Shown in pieces: positions 16,355 to 25,730 of a stretch of DNA of 64,000 bases (within the stretch, counting starts at the first letter, position 1; each line of letters starts with the position of its first letter). The position numbers and the translations under genes were made by a program. The notes under the pieces are model-generated. The model saw nothing but the letters and a program-made list of their open reading frames with translations. It was not told the origin of the DNA and did not search any database. Source of the DNA: Pantoea sp. A4 (lineage in GTDB: Bacteria > Pseudomonadota > Gammaproteobacteria > Enterobacterales > Enterobacteriaceae); contig NZ_ALXE01000045.1 of the NCBI RefSeq assembly GCF_000295955.2, positions 120,482-184,481 on the forward strand, given 5' to 3'.

Positions 16355-17746
16355 ATGTCGGCAAATAACACTACAACGACAATTCCCGGCGCCCTGCCAG
16401 CCGGCTTTCGCTTTAACGAGTTTGAGATTCAGGATGTGATTGGCGGTGGTGGTTTTGGCATTGTCTATCGCGCCTGGGATCACCAACTGGAACGCACTGT
16501 GGCGATCAAAGAGTACATGCCGGTATCACTGGCGATGCGCTCAGAAGAAGGCCATGATCTGGTGCTGCGCGGTGAGCGTTTCCAGAAGCTATTCAGCGCC
16601 GGTCTCAACAGTTTTATCCAGGAGTCGCGTCTGCTGGCGCGCTTCAATCACCCTGGCTTATTGCATGTGCTGCGCTTTTGGGAGCAGAACGGCACCGCCT
16701 ATATGTGCACGCTGTATTACAGCGGGATGACCCTGAAAGCGTGGCAGCAGCAAAGCCCTGCCACCATTGATGAAGCCTGGATACGCCGTCTCCTGCCCCC
16801 GCTGTTTGGTGCCATCAGCACCATCCACCGTGAAGGCTATCTGCACCGTGATATCTCGCTGGATAATATCCAGATTCAGGAAAACCAATTGCCGGTGTTG
16901 CTGGATTTCGGCTCAGCGCGCAAAGAGATTGGTAATCTGTCGGACGAAACCGAGATCATGTTGAAACCGGGTTTCGCGCCCATAGAGCAATACAGTGAAG
17001 AGGCAGAAAGCGATCAAGGTCCATGGACCGATATCTACGCGTTAGGTGCAGTATTACACAGCCTGATTGTTGGCACGCCACCGCCAGCCAGCGTAGTGCG
17101 CTGTATTGAGGATAGCTACCAGTCATTGACGCAACGTGGGCTACAGGGCTTCTCGCTGCCGTTGCTGCATGCCATTGACCGGGCACTGGCGATGAAGCCA
17201 CAGGATCGTCCGGCCACCATTGATGAATTTGCCAGCCTGATTCATTTACCGGTCAGCGATGTTGAAAGCGTGATTGGCAAACTCACGCCTGCCGCGGTAG
17301 AAAAAGCGCCACGCGAACCGGCAGAACCGGTTGTCGTCGCCATCAATCCAACGGCCCCCATGGCAGAATCTCTGCCCATCAAGCCCGTTCGCCGCCTCTC
17401 CCCACTCTTAACCTGCGTGGCTGCGGTGGCGGTATTGGCTGTGGGGGTTACGGTGTGGCTGGTGAAGCGTCAGCCAGCGAATGTGATGCCCCTGCCCGTA
17501 ACCTCTGCCGCCAGGCCCGTCGCGGCACCGTCATTAGCCACCGTCTACTTACCGCTGGCAGCCAACGAGACGATTACGCTGAACGGGCAAAAGCTGGCCG
17601 TCAAAGCCAGCAGCAATGGTTTTGCTGCGCTGAGTCTGCCAGCAGGAGATTATCAGTTTGAAATTGGCAAGGGCAGCAGTGTACGCCGTCAGTCGTTAAC
17701 CATTACCCATGCCGGTACCTGGCTGATTGCGCCAGGTAAGGGGTAG
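16355..17746 (+). CDS. membrane Ser/Thr protein kinase, PpkA-like
   Basis: A 463-residue Hanks-type kinase. GGGGFGIVYRAW (glycine loop, about 30-41), catalytic Lys52 in VAIKEY, LHRDISLDN (HRD at 164-166, Asn171), DFG at 184-186 and the activation-loop end GFAPIEQY (about 206-213) are all present, so it should be active. A Pro-rich linker and one membrane span at about 350-370 follow, with some 90 periplasmic residues that resemble a PEGA-like beta domain (TITLNGQKLAVKASSNGFAALSLPAGDYQFEI). It presumably phosphorylates the FHA protein. It is the last gene of the cluster and converges on chaC. Confidence 0.92.
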   Translation: MSANNTTTTIPGALPAGFRFNEFEIQDVIGGGGFGIVYRAWDHQLERTVAIKEYMPVSLAMRSEEGHDLVLRGERFQKLFSAGLNSFIQESRLLARFNHPGLLHVLRFWEQNGTAYMCTLYYSGMTLKAWQQQSPATIDEAWIRRLLPPLFGAISTIHREGYLHRDISLDNIQIQENQLPVLLDFGSARKEIGNLSDETEIMLKPGFAPIEQYSEEAESDQGPWTDIYALGAVLHSLIVGTPPPASVVRCIEDSYQSLTQRGLQGFSLPLLHAIDRALAMKPQDRPATIDEFASLIHLPVSDVESVIGKLTPAAVEKAPREPAEPVVVAINPTAPMAESLPIKPVRRLSPLLTCVAAVAVLAVGVTVWLVKRQPANVMPLPVTSAARPVAAPSLATVYLPLAANETITLNGQKLAVKASSNGFAALSLPAGDYQFEIGKGSSVRRQSLTITHAGTWLIAPGKG

Positions 17747-17749
17747 GAC

Positions 17750-18421
17750 TTATCCGGCCGCACGGCCGGATTGAAGTTGTCGCACCTGCTGTGCCAGCAA
17801 GCTGAGGCTCTCTTCTTCCATGCCGCGTTTTGCCAGTTCTTGTTCAAGGGAGAACAGATACTGCGCATTAGAGCCCAGCGGGCCGGTCGCGTGAGCAATC
17901 AGCGGCGCAACAATTGAAGCACAGGAGTCTGCCTCATACAGCGGATGGCGCGGGTCCATGATAAACACCAGAGCCGTCACCTTACGCCCATCGTCCAGGC
18001 TGAGTTCGCACCAAGTGGGCAGGTAGCAGCCGGTGATCATTTCTCGCTTCCACAGCAGTTCCAGCTCATCGTAGAGATGCGCCTCGGGTAACCGAAACGC
18101 CAGTCCGCTGGTTTCACCGCCCTGTTTAAGCGCCAGCATTCTGCCGGGATAGTCAGCGCTGCCGCGCCCGGCGAGCAGCCGGAGGCAAAAGGCACGATGC
18201 CAGCCATTCAGGCGCCCTGCGGCCACCTCTTCTGCCTCGAAAATCGGGTTCCACATCAGCGAGCCATAGCCAAAAATCCACACCGGACTGGCATCCGGAC
18301 GGCATGACAGGGTCGCAGCCAGTGACGATGCGCGTTTCTCTGCGCTCCACAGCAAGCTCTCATCAATTTCACCAAACGAGGTTTTGCAGTCAGCTTTTAA
18401 CAAAAATTCTCGGGTTAACAA
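17750..18421 (-). CDS. chaC: ChaC, glutathione-specific gamma-glutamylcyclotransferase
   Basis: A 223-residue cytosolic enzyme of the GGCT fold. VWIFGYGSLMWNP holds the substrate-binding YGSL motif, and YDELELLWKREMI holds the catalytic Glu region. It releases 5-oxoproline and Cys-Gly from glutathione. The gene is divergent from chaA. In E. coli chaB lies between chaA and chaC; no ChaB-like sequence is found here. The two E. coli genes were first linked to Ca2+/H+ transport only by position. Length and motifs are normal. Confidence 0.95.
   Translation of the reverse strand: MLTREFLLKADCKTSFGEIDESLLWSAEKRASSLAATLSCRPDASPVWIFGYGSLMWNPIFEAEEVAAGRLNGWHRAFCLRLLAGRGSADYPGRMLALKQGGETSGLAFRLPEAHLYDELELLWKREMITGCYLPTWCELSLDDGRKVTALVFIMDPRHPLYEADSCASIVAPLIAHATGPLGSNAQYLFSLEQELAKRGMEEESLSLLAQQVRQLQSGRAAG
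17752..17771. terminator. hairpin between kinase gene and chaC
   Basis: ATCCGGCCG / CGGCCGGAT form a perfect 9-bp stem around CA that also encodes the last codons of chaC. There is no T-tract on either side, so terminator function is uncertain. Confidence 0.45.
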
Positions 18422-18545
18422 TGCGACCTCCTCACTCGGTTAAACGCTCTCGCGTTGCTACATGACTTTCTTATTGCGCTTCAATGACATTAATGCATTT
18501 TCCGCAACGCTTTCAAGACCAGACTTATAATCACGCAGTAAAGTT

Positions 18546-18797
18546 ATGGGAAAAGCGCATCTACTGCCTAACCCACGCAACAGTAAAACCGGTTTTCAAC
18601 CTGACAAAAACGCCATGACTGCGCATTTTTGCTACGCTATGAAGGACTTCCCGCGCCAGATAGCGATGCGTCAAAGCCAGGCCTTGCAGGAAAAACAGAC
18701 CAACCGCCTCTTTAGAGGATTTACTTATACCATTATGATTTTTGTCGCTATCCATGTGTATCAGAGCGCGTTAAAGGCGCAGAAAAATGCGAAATAA
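18546..18797 (+). CDS. possible small membrane protein between chaC and chaA
   Basis: An 83-codon frame (in-frame alternative starts at 18615, 18639 and 18666) with one hydrophobic segment, FRGFTYTIMIFVAIHVYQSAL, flanked by a basic, Gln-rich stretch and a basic tail. The layout fits a single-span small membrane protein of about 50-60 residues. None of the possible starts has a good ribosome binding site and I do not recognise the family, so it may not be translated. It occupies the place of chaB but is unrelated to it. Confidence 0.35.
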   Translation: MGKAHLLPNPRNSKTGFQPDKNAMTAHFCYAMKDFPRQIAMRQSQALQEKQTNRLFRGFTYTIMIFVAIHVYQSALKAQKNAK

Positions 18798-18919
18798 ACA
18801 TAAAATTTAACTTACTGATTAACCAAGATGGCGAGGAGAAAACAGGATAAAAAAGGCGTCACAGGGAATAAAACCGTCAAGAAGTAAAAAACCGTAAAGC
18901 TTCCCCAGCAAAAACACGG

Positions 18920-18948
18920 TTGACGTTACACTTATGCCGCTTAACCTG
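18920..18948 (+). promoter_or_regulatory. possible chaA promoter
   Basis: TTGACG at 18920-18925 is followed 16-17 bases on by TAACCT, a moderate -10, about 50 bases ahead of the chaA start. The rest of the chaC-chaA gap (18422-18994) shows only the small frame at 18546 and AT-rich sequence. Confidence 0.35.
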
Positions 18949-18994
18949 GCACGTACAGGTAACCGGTTCCGCGACCTTGCACCGAGGAGAGAAC

Positions 18995-20086
18995 ATGGCC
19001 GCACATGAAAAGACCCGTCATACCGAATACTCCCTGATTTTTCCGTTGGTAACGCTCGGCATTCTGAGTTTCCTTACCGCCCCTCACTCACTGCCCCTGC
19101 TGATTGGGGTTAACTTACTGGCCCTGGTCGCCATTCTTAGCAGTGCTTTCAGCGTCGTCCGCCATGCGGATGTGCTGGCCCACCGTCTGGGCGAACCCTA
19201 TGGCTCACTGATTCTGAGCCTGTCGGTGGTGATCCTTGAAGTCAGCCTGATCTCCGCCCTGATGGCCACAGGCGATGCTGCCCCCGCGCTGATGCGCGAT
19301 ACGCTCTACTCCATCATCATGATTGTCACCTCCGGGCTGGTGGGCTTTGCTCTGCTGTTAGGTGGGCGCAAATTTGCCACGCAGTACGTTAACCTTGCCG
19401 GGGTAAAACAGTATCTGATCGCTATTTTCCCGCTGGCAATACTGGTGCTGGTGTTCCCGAATGCCCTGCCCGGCGGTAACTTCACCACCGCGCAGGCGCT
19501 GATCATTGCTGCCATTTCTGCGGCAATGTACGGGGTATTCCTGCTGATCCAGACCAAAACGCACCAGAGTCTGTTTGTGTATGAACATGAAGATGACAGC
19601 GATGATGGCGATCCACACCACGGTAAGCCTTCGGCACACAGCAGCCTGTGGCATACGGTTTGGCTGATCGTCCATCTGATTGCGGTTATCAGCGTCACCA
19701 AAATGAATGCCAATACGCTGGAAGGTTTACTCACTGAGTTGAATGCGCCGGCTCAGTTCACCGGTTTCCTCGTGGCGTTGCTGATTCTTTCACCGGAAGG
19801 TTTAGGGGCGATCAAAGCCGTGCTGGTTAACCAGGTACAGCGTGCGATGAACCTGTTCTTTGGCTCCGTGCTGGCGACCATCTCACTGACGGTCCCGGCG
19901 GTCTCGATTATCGCTACCCTTACCGGCCAGCAGCTGGTCTTTGGTCTTGAGCCACCACAGATGGTGATGATGAGTGCGGTTCTGATCCTGTGCCACATCT
20001 CGTTTTCTACCGGGCGCACCAACGTCTTAAACGGTGCCGCACATCTGGCTCTGTTTGCGGGCTATCTGTTGACCATTATGTTATAA
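18995..20086 (+). CDS. chaA: Ca2+(Na+,K+)/H+ antiporter ChaA
   Basis: A 363-residue inner-membrane cation/proton antiporter of the CaCA superfamily with eleven hydrophobic segments. The two alpha repeats are clear: HRLGEPYGSLILSLSVVILEVSLI with its acidic Glu, and LILSPEGLGAIKAVLVNQVQRAMN. The central acidic loop VYEHEDDSDDGDPHHGKPSAHSSLWH is nearly identical to E. coli. I chose ATG 18995 with GAGGAG six bases upstream; the open frame extends 25 codons further without support. It exports Na+, K+ and Ca2+ at alkaline pH in E. coli. A hairpin follows the gene. Confidence 0.96.
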   Translation: MAAHEKTRHTEYSLIFPLVTLGILSFLTAPHSLPLLIGVNLLALVAILSSAFSVVRHADVLAHRLGEPYGSLILSLSVVILEVSLISALMATGDAAPALMRDTLYSIIMIVTSGLVGFALLLGGRKFATQYVNLAGVKQYLIAIFPLAILVLVFPNALPGGNFTTAQALIIAAISAAMYGVFLLIQTKTHQSLFVYEHEDDSDDGDPHHGKPSAHSSLWHTVWLIVHLIAVISVTKMNANTLEGLLTELNAPAQFTGFLVALLILSPEGLGAIKAVLVNQVQRAMNLFFGSVLATISLTVPAVSIIATLTGQQLVFGLEPPQMVMMSAVLILCHISFSTGRTNVLNGAAHLALFAGYLLTIML

Positions 20087-20092
20087 ACATTA

Positions 20093-20118
20093 TGTGCCTC
20101 GCACTTCTGCGAGGCACA
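20093..20118. terminator. hairpin downstream of chaA
   Basis: Eleven-base arms TGTGCCTCGCA / TGCGAGGCACA form a perfect stem seven bases after the chaA stop. The T-tract is missing. A second small stem, ACTAC / GTAGT, followed by TTTTA ends at 20144, next to the convergent toxin gene. Confidence 0.6.
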
Positions 20119-20141
20119 CAACTGCCACTACTGTTGTAGTT

Positions 20142-23100
20142 TTATAAGCCGATAAGTATATTCGGGAAGGTCAGCTTAATGAACCTTCCCTTCTTAAACC
20201 ATTCATCAAACTGAACCTTTCTATTACCATTGTTATTATAAAGCACAGCACTTAGAGCACCTGTACGTTCTGCTAGACCAATCTCGCTCCCAGTATTGGC
20301 TGCATGTCGATTTCCTACAACAGCAATCCAGTTACTGGCACCATTCTCCGCCTGATCATTTGAGATAAGAAGTGAAGAGTAGTAATTGTAGTTTCTTAAT
20401 CTTGTTTTTTTTGCATCGTCTCCGGCATATGCAGACGTTGCCCCTGGTGTTTCCATGCCGACAACTTCAACACCATGCTCTCTGGCAGCCTTAACAAGAT
20501 CGTACTTACCATATCCAGAGCCTTTGACGCCTGGAGCTCCATCCATCTTGTCTAACGCATTTTGAAGACGTGGTGACATATAATTGGTATTAAAGAAATT
20601 ATCCAAATCAGATTGTAAATAATCGCCTATCAAGCCTTCGAGATAAATTTTCTTCACATTATTTCTTTGCAGGGAGGCCATATTATCTTTTAGGAATTTC
20701 ACAGAAGCAGTTTCAGTATGGATTTCGCCTATTACTAACCCCCGGCTCTCTTTAAAAACATTATCCAGAATGCTTACATCACTATCAAGACCTGTGCTGG
20801 CTGATTTAAATGTCTTTCTGAAACTCTCGTCATCAATTTTAATACCGTGTGTGAGCCTGTCTTGAAAATTTTTGGCATTATCAGTAAGTTTACTGTTTTG
20901 ATCTTTTGCAGCTTGCTCCAGTATTGGTAAATCAATTTTTGCTTTCTCTATTTTGGCTAGAATTTCTCGTGCGCTGAGACCGGGGTCTAATGGTGCCTTT
21001 ACGTAATCGAGATAATCATCCATCGCATTTTTTACTTCACCCACAAATCGATAATTTCTCGCAGAATCCTCAAACTCCGGTAACTGACCGCCTCTAAGTT
21101 TGTTGGTGTTTTTATTGTAAATCCATTCTCCACGGCGATCTTTTACAATCGGTCTTTTATATTGACTTTTTGGATTGCGGGGATTCACTACACGTAGCGT
21201 ATTATTTTCACTATCCAAAACCACTTGGTAGTACCTGCTCTTTTCTTTAATATAATAACGATGGCTATTAGCCGATCCTGCCGGAGATTCCACAACGAAA
21301 GTATCTTGTAATAATGGGCTCTGTCCGTTGTATTTTTTTAAACCTTTTGGCTTATTACTTAAAGCAACGGGCTCTTCCTGTAAAAAGCTTTTTTTATTTT
21401 TAACTTTCTGCACGGATTTACTTTGATGCGTTGATTTGCCAAACCTTTCTAATTTTTTATTATAGTTTAAATTTTTCAAAAACCTTAATGGTTTTAACAA
21501 CCCCATAAACAGAGGCACCACTGCGTCTGCAGGATCAAAACCTAGCATTGCGAAATAATTAAGTTTTATTGTACGGTAAGGCTTAGGATTCAGGTTCATA
21601 GTATCTAAATCAGAAAAAAACCTTTGTTTATCTAACCAGAAAATTTCTGACAATGAATCAACCTTATTAAATCCCCTCGGGTCGGGGAAATTACCTTCTC
21701 GCAAGTTAATAAAAGCACGTTCTAACGAGTTCGCACCAGACAAAGGCGTGTGGCTAAGGATAGCATCCTGCGTACTTCTTCTTTTTAAAGAAGCTAAAGT
21801 GAAGGGGCGAAACTTAACACCGTCCTTTGCTGCGGGGGTATATAAAAAATAGTCTGGTTGAGAATTATGTGGTGCAAGATCAAAAACTAATGCACTTCTG
21901 CTTGAAACCTCGGTAAGGCTAAGCTCATAGACTCTCACATTTTTTTTGGTGATTTTTGCACGAAGTAAAATGAGCTGGTTAAGAAGATGGGTTTTTTGAG
22001 AAGCAGAGAGAGTATCAGTAATCACTGCTTCCTCAGCATCATAGAGAATTCGGCTATACATTGCCTCGTCAATCCATTCATCTCGTTTAACGCTATTACG
22101 CCCAGCAGCACTTCTCGTTTTAGCATTAAAGGCTGAAACATAATCATTATAATGTGTTTGCATCAGCAATCCTATTCTTAAACCCCAGTAATTATAGGGC
22201 ATGTTTTTCGGAATCGCAGAATCCATGAATAATTTATTCAGCAGTACATCATTTGATGGAGGTGCAATTTCGGATTTATTATTCAACCATTCGACCCCCT
22301 CTCCATCTGAATAAGTAAATGTAACATTATACATATTAACTGCTTCTTTTTTATGATACATAACAACATCCATCAAGCTTTTCTCCTCTCCATTGACAAA
22401 GTTAACCATGATGTCATCAAGTTGAGTTTTTATTTCTACTCCATCAGGATGCGCCAATAAATTATCAATTGCGTTCAGAGTAAAATCCTTATATGAAAGA
22501 GTAACGTTTTTAGAAATAAATTCATTTTGAACATTGGCCTTGAACTTTAGATTTCTTAAATTATCCGATTGCATTTCATTCGACAGCGTTTCAGCTGGAG
22601 AGCGCATAAAATCATTAAGATTAGATATGTTGACATCTTCCTGATATGAAATAACGTCATCATAGGGTATACCTTCATCGCCTATGAAATTTTGTCTCAC
22701 AACAAGGGAGGCTTTCGACGCTAAGCGAACAGCAGTGGAGATTTTATCAAATGAATCTCTTTCCAGCAGACTCATCAGTTCTATCATACTCCTGTTTTCT
22801 TTGGTGTTCTCTTTTATCCAACGCAGCATCATAGCATTAAGTGTGCCGTCGTCATTAAATTCGAAAAAGTTTCTTTCTTTTAGGCTTTTAGTTGGCAAGT
22901 AAAGAATTCTATGATAAGAGTTTATATTGTTTGTATTGAGCCTAAATAACAACGCCCCATTAAAAACGAAACTATCATAATAATTATCATTAATATAAAA
23001 GTCCAATTTAACGGTATTAACATTTGTTCCACTGGTCGTCGATACTGCCCTTCGTGAGGATTGAATTGCATCATAGGCATCCTTAGATAAATGTCTCTGT

Positions 23101-25553
23101 AATAGGGCTATTTTCGCGGATAGTTGCAGTCTTGCATCCCGAAGATCTATCCCAGCCCGTTTAAGTTCAGGTTTATTAAGATGTGATTTTATTATATCTT
23201 GATGGTATGAAATTTGACTATGCATAATATTCAGGATATTGCGCAACTCTGCATCAGTCATTGCCGGTTTCTCTCCTTCTACCGGTTTTATTTCATAATC
23301 TAACCCGGGTTCAACACCGCGTAATCCTAAGGATACCATCTGTGCCAAAGATAGCGTCTGGTGTAGTTTTTCACGAACATGAGCTAATGTAGGAAGCGAT
23401 ACATTGACAAAAATCTCTTGTGCAGATTTATAAAAATCGTAATTAGTAATAAGATAATCATCGACTATATCAGTCGCGTATTCTAACTTCGTCACCTCTG
23501 GTGATTCTTCTAGCAAGTAATTATCTCTTGCGAATAAGTAATTATCCTTATCCTCAAAATAAGACTGCTGATTTTCAATTGATAGCCCATTAAGCCAGGG
23601 AAGCTTTTCTTTTTCCACCCTCTCTTTAAGTCGCGTTAGTTTTCTATTTTTCTCTTCGAATTCTTGTTGCTGCATTTGCAGATTTTTGATATCAAAACTC
23701 ATATCAAACCGATTTTTGACCCACCCCTTAATCTGATTCATCCGTAATTGCACGTTTTCTGCAGTTGGTGCTCTGGCATGATACTCCATCTGTAAAATCC
23801 CAGTCAGAAAATCAATACGTGCCTTGATATGATCTAAAATAGATTGCGGAATGAATGTCGATAAATCATGAATTTCTGAATACCTCATATTCCCACTTGC
23901 ACCATCAAATCCATTAGGAAACCAAACTGTTTCATACCTGACATTTTCAAAATCTGTCAGCGTGCGTAACCGAGGACGTAAAAACTTTTCCATCTCGGAT
24001 ACTGAGGAAAACTTCGCAATATTTTCACCCGGAACCACAAGTAACACCATGTCTTCACGCTCAGTACTTGCCTGTCGTTGCGCAAAGTTTTCCTGCTTAG
24101 GGAAGTTAATTTCATTTTCTTTAATAAAAAAAACACCTGGGAGATCAAAGTAAACGCTTCGATCTCTTTCAAAACTGACACTAATGGAATAGATATGGGG
24201 GGCGGCAGATTTTGTTCTGGCTTCACGAGTTGACTTGTTAGGAAACTTAAAAGCCTTATAAAAAACATCATATTCTTCTTTTGATAATACTTCCGTACTT
24301 TTAGCAGCGTTAAGAAGTGACCTCAAATTATCTCCCATATGATGCTTGAAGGTGGTTTTGTTATTGGCTTGCATCATAGCGCGATCATTAATATCCCCCC
24401 AATAATTTTCGATTTTTTTTATATATTTATCCTCATCGTTCGAAAGTAGCACTGCCGCGTTAGGGCTATTACTGGCATATCGTGGCCTGGGATATTCAGG
24501 AATATTATTGAATATGTCCGCGAGTTCGCTATTCGTCTGATTTAGCTGTTTTATTTCAGGTGAAACAGGTTCATTATCGCCCATTACTTCTTCATCGTTT
24601 AATGTATTTTCCTCTAATGGGATCGCTGCGGGTTGCTCATCACCCATGGCGTAACGTTCAAAAAAAAGACTTGGCGGGCGATAATTATATATAGCATTCA
24701 GATTTTTGCTAAAAAAACCACTAATTCTGCTTGCCAGGTGGGATAACGAAAAATTTGATTGGCTGCTATAAAGATTATCAGGACCGCTATTTTCTTCTGA
24801 GGGTGAGAGGAAAGACAAAAACCATGATGAAAGTGAATCTATGGGCTGAGTATCACCAGACTTTATGCTCTTCCAGTAGCGCTTATCACGAAAGGCAGCT
24901 TGCGTCTCACGTATACCCGACTGGGAGTAAGGGCTTAGCATAAGTGCACCAAAAAAAAGGAATTTTTTCAAACTCCAACCAGTATCAGGTGCCGGAAACA
25001 GTTCAGAGGATGAATACTCTTCTGCAGAAAATAGTTTTATAATATTTCCTTCAACGCCAAAATGAGGATTGATGGCGATAAGCTTAACCAGCTCCTCCTC
25101 CAGGTGAACAATTGTCTCAATCAGTGCTGGCTGATGAAGTATAAATTTGCTTAGCAACATTCTTTCGCGATCATTCCAGGTCGGGAATTTTTCTCGAAAG
25201 CGTAACAATAGCGTGTACTCCATCACCAGTTGCATCGCCTCATTTAATTTTTTAAAATTATCGAGGTTTACATCCGCGTCTTCAGACAGACTACGATGTC
25301 GTAGCACATTCCAGCCACGTTTAAAGCTTCCTTTTATTTCATGACTAAAATCATACCATGCCTGAGTCCATGTAAAATAATGGCTAATATATTTTTTTGC
25401 CTCAGAAACCCTCTCTAAATAGGCGTAGTCATCATGGATTTTTTCTGAGAGCCCTCGTTGATAGAAGGCGTATTCAAACGTAGCCTCTGCATCTTCATAA
25501 ATAGTTTCAAGACTATTGTGACTTAGGGAGGAACTCTTTAAATCATTTGGCAT
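20142..25553 (-). CDS. very large dermonecrotic-toxin-like protein with TIKI/PMT-C2-like C-terminus
   Basis: An 1803-residue protein, AT-rich compared with the genes on both sides, inserted between chaA and kdsA, which are close neighbours in E. coli. ATG 25553 has GAGGG seven bases upstream; the frame extends to GTG 25586 without such a site. There is no signal peptide. The first 1400 residues are mostly helical and charged, as in large Mcf/dermonecrotic-type toxins. Around residues 1430-1510 a beta-rich HRYYIKEKSRYYQVVLDS ... RRGEWIYN segment resembles linkers in such toxins. The C-terminal domain begins near residue 1600 with GEIHT (1609-1613), then YLEGL, GMETPG and VVGNRH (His about 1750), the Glu/His pattern of the TIKI/EreA/ChaN/PMT-C2 superfamily. 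Likely a secreted toxin; export route and target unknown, no immunity gene seen. It is transcribed alone. Confidence 0.75.
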   Translation of the reverse strand: MPNDLKSSSLSHNSLETIYEDAEATFEYAFYQRGLSEKIHDDYAYLERVSEAKKYISHYFTWTQAWYDFSHEIKGSFKRGWNVLRHRSLSEDADVNLDNFKKLNEAMQLVMEYTLLLRFREKFPTWNDRERMLLSKFILHQPALIETIVHLEEELVKLIAINPHFGVEGNIIKLFSAEEYSSSELFPAPDTGWSLKKFLFFGALMLSPYSQSGIRETQAAFRDKRYWKSIKSGDTQPIDSLSSWFLSFLSPSEENSGPDNLYSSQSNFSLSHLASRISGFFSKNLNAIYNYRPPSLFFERYAMGDEQPAAIPLEENTLNDEEVMGDNEPVSPEIKQLNQTNSELADIFNNIPEYPRPRYASNSPNAAVLLSNDEDKYIKKIENYWGDINDRAMMQANNKTTFKHHMGDNLRSLLNAAKSTEVLSKEEYDVFYKAFKFPNKSTREARTKSAAPHIYSISVSFERDRSVYFDLPGVFFIKENEINFPKQENFAQRQASTEREDMVLLVVPGENIAKFSSVSEMEKFLRPRLRTLTDFENVRYETVWFPNGFDGASGNMRYSEIHDLSTFIPQSILDHIKARIDFLTGILQMEYHARAPTAENVQLRMNQIKGWVKNRFDMSFDIKNLQMQQQEFEEKNRKLTRLKERVEKEKLPWLNGLSIENQQSYFEDKDNYLFARDNYLLEESPEVTKLEYATDIVDDYLITNYDFYKSAQEIFVNVSLPTLAHVREKLHQTLSLAQMVSLGLRGVEPGLDYEIKPVEGEKPAMTDAELRNILNIMHSQISYHQDIIKSHLNKPELKRAGIDLRDARLQLSAKIALLQRHLSKDAYDAIQSSRRAVSTTSGTNVNTVKLDFYINDNYYDSFVFNGALLFRLNTNNINSYHRILYLPTKSLKERNFFEFNDDGTLNAMMLRWIKENTKENRSMIELMSLLERDSFDKISTAVRLASKASLVVRQNFIGDEGIPYDDVISYQEDVNISNLNDFMRSPAETLSNEMQSDNLRNLKFKANVQNEFISKNVTLSYKDFTLNAIDNLLAHPDGVEIKTQLDDIMVNFVNGEEKSLMDVVMYHKKEAVNMYNVTFTYSDGEGVEWLNNKSEIAPPSNDVLLNKLFMDSAIPKNMPYNYWGLRIGLLMQTHYNDYVSAFNAKTRSAAGRNSVKRDEWIDEAMYSRILYDAEEAVITDTLSASQKTHLLNQLILLRAKITKKNVRVYELSLTEVSSRSALVFDLAPHNSQPDYFLYTPAAKDGVKFRPFTLASLKRRSTQDAILSHTPLSGANSLERAFINLREGNFPDPRGFNKVDSLSEIFWLDKQRFFSDLDTMNLNPKPYRTIKLNYFAMLGFDPADAVVPLFMGLLKPLRFLKNLNYNKKLERFGKSTHQSKSVQKVKNKKSFLQEEPVALSNKPKGLKKYNGQSPLLQDTFVVESPAGSANSHRYYIKEKSRYYQVVLDSENNTLRVVNPRNPKSQYKRPIVKDRRGEWIYNKNTNKLRGGQLPEFEDSARNYRFVGEVKNAMDDYLDYVKAPLDPGLSAREILAKIEKAKIDLPILEQAAKDQNSKLTDNAKNFQDRLTHGIKIDDESFRKTFKSASTGLDSDVSILDNVFKESRGLVIGEIHTETASVKFLKDNMASLQRNNVKKIYLEGLIGDYLQSDLDNFFNTNYMSPRLQNALDKMDGAPGVKGSGYGKYDLVKAAREHGVEVVGMETPGATSAYAGDDAKKTRLRNYNYYSSLLISNDQAENGASNWIAVVGNRHAANTGSEIGLAERTGALSAVLYNNNGNRKVQFDEWFKKGRFIKLTFPNILIGL

Positions 25554-25639
25554 TCTTAAACCCTCATTTAAAGATTTTAAGGACACCTCTCAAGAAAATT
25601 TTCAATTAACACAAAAATAATGATTTGAATAAATAATTT

Positions 25640-25665
25640 ATAAAGTCACATTAAAGTGACTTTAT
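25640..25665. repeat. inverted repeat upstream of the toxin gene
   Basis: Perfect 10-bp arms ATAAAGTCAC / GTGACTTTAT around ATTAAA, 87-112 bases upstream of the toxin start. It may be an operator or a leader hairpin. The surrounding interval (25554-25730) is very AT-rich. Confidence 0.55.
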
Positions 25666-25730
25666 CTTCAATTATAGCATATCTGGGAGAATGTTTTAAT
25701 ATTGAACAATAAAAGTGAAGGAATGTCGAT

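Noticed and set aside
17752..17771. Hairpin as site of a ppkA-chaC insertion boundary
   Set aside because: It is simply part of the chaC coding end plus a few bases; no matching copy was found at the other end of the cluster near 8.4 kb.
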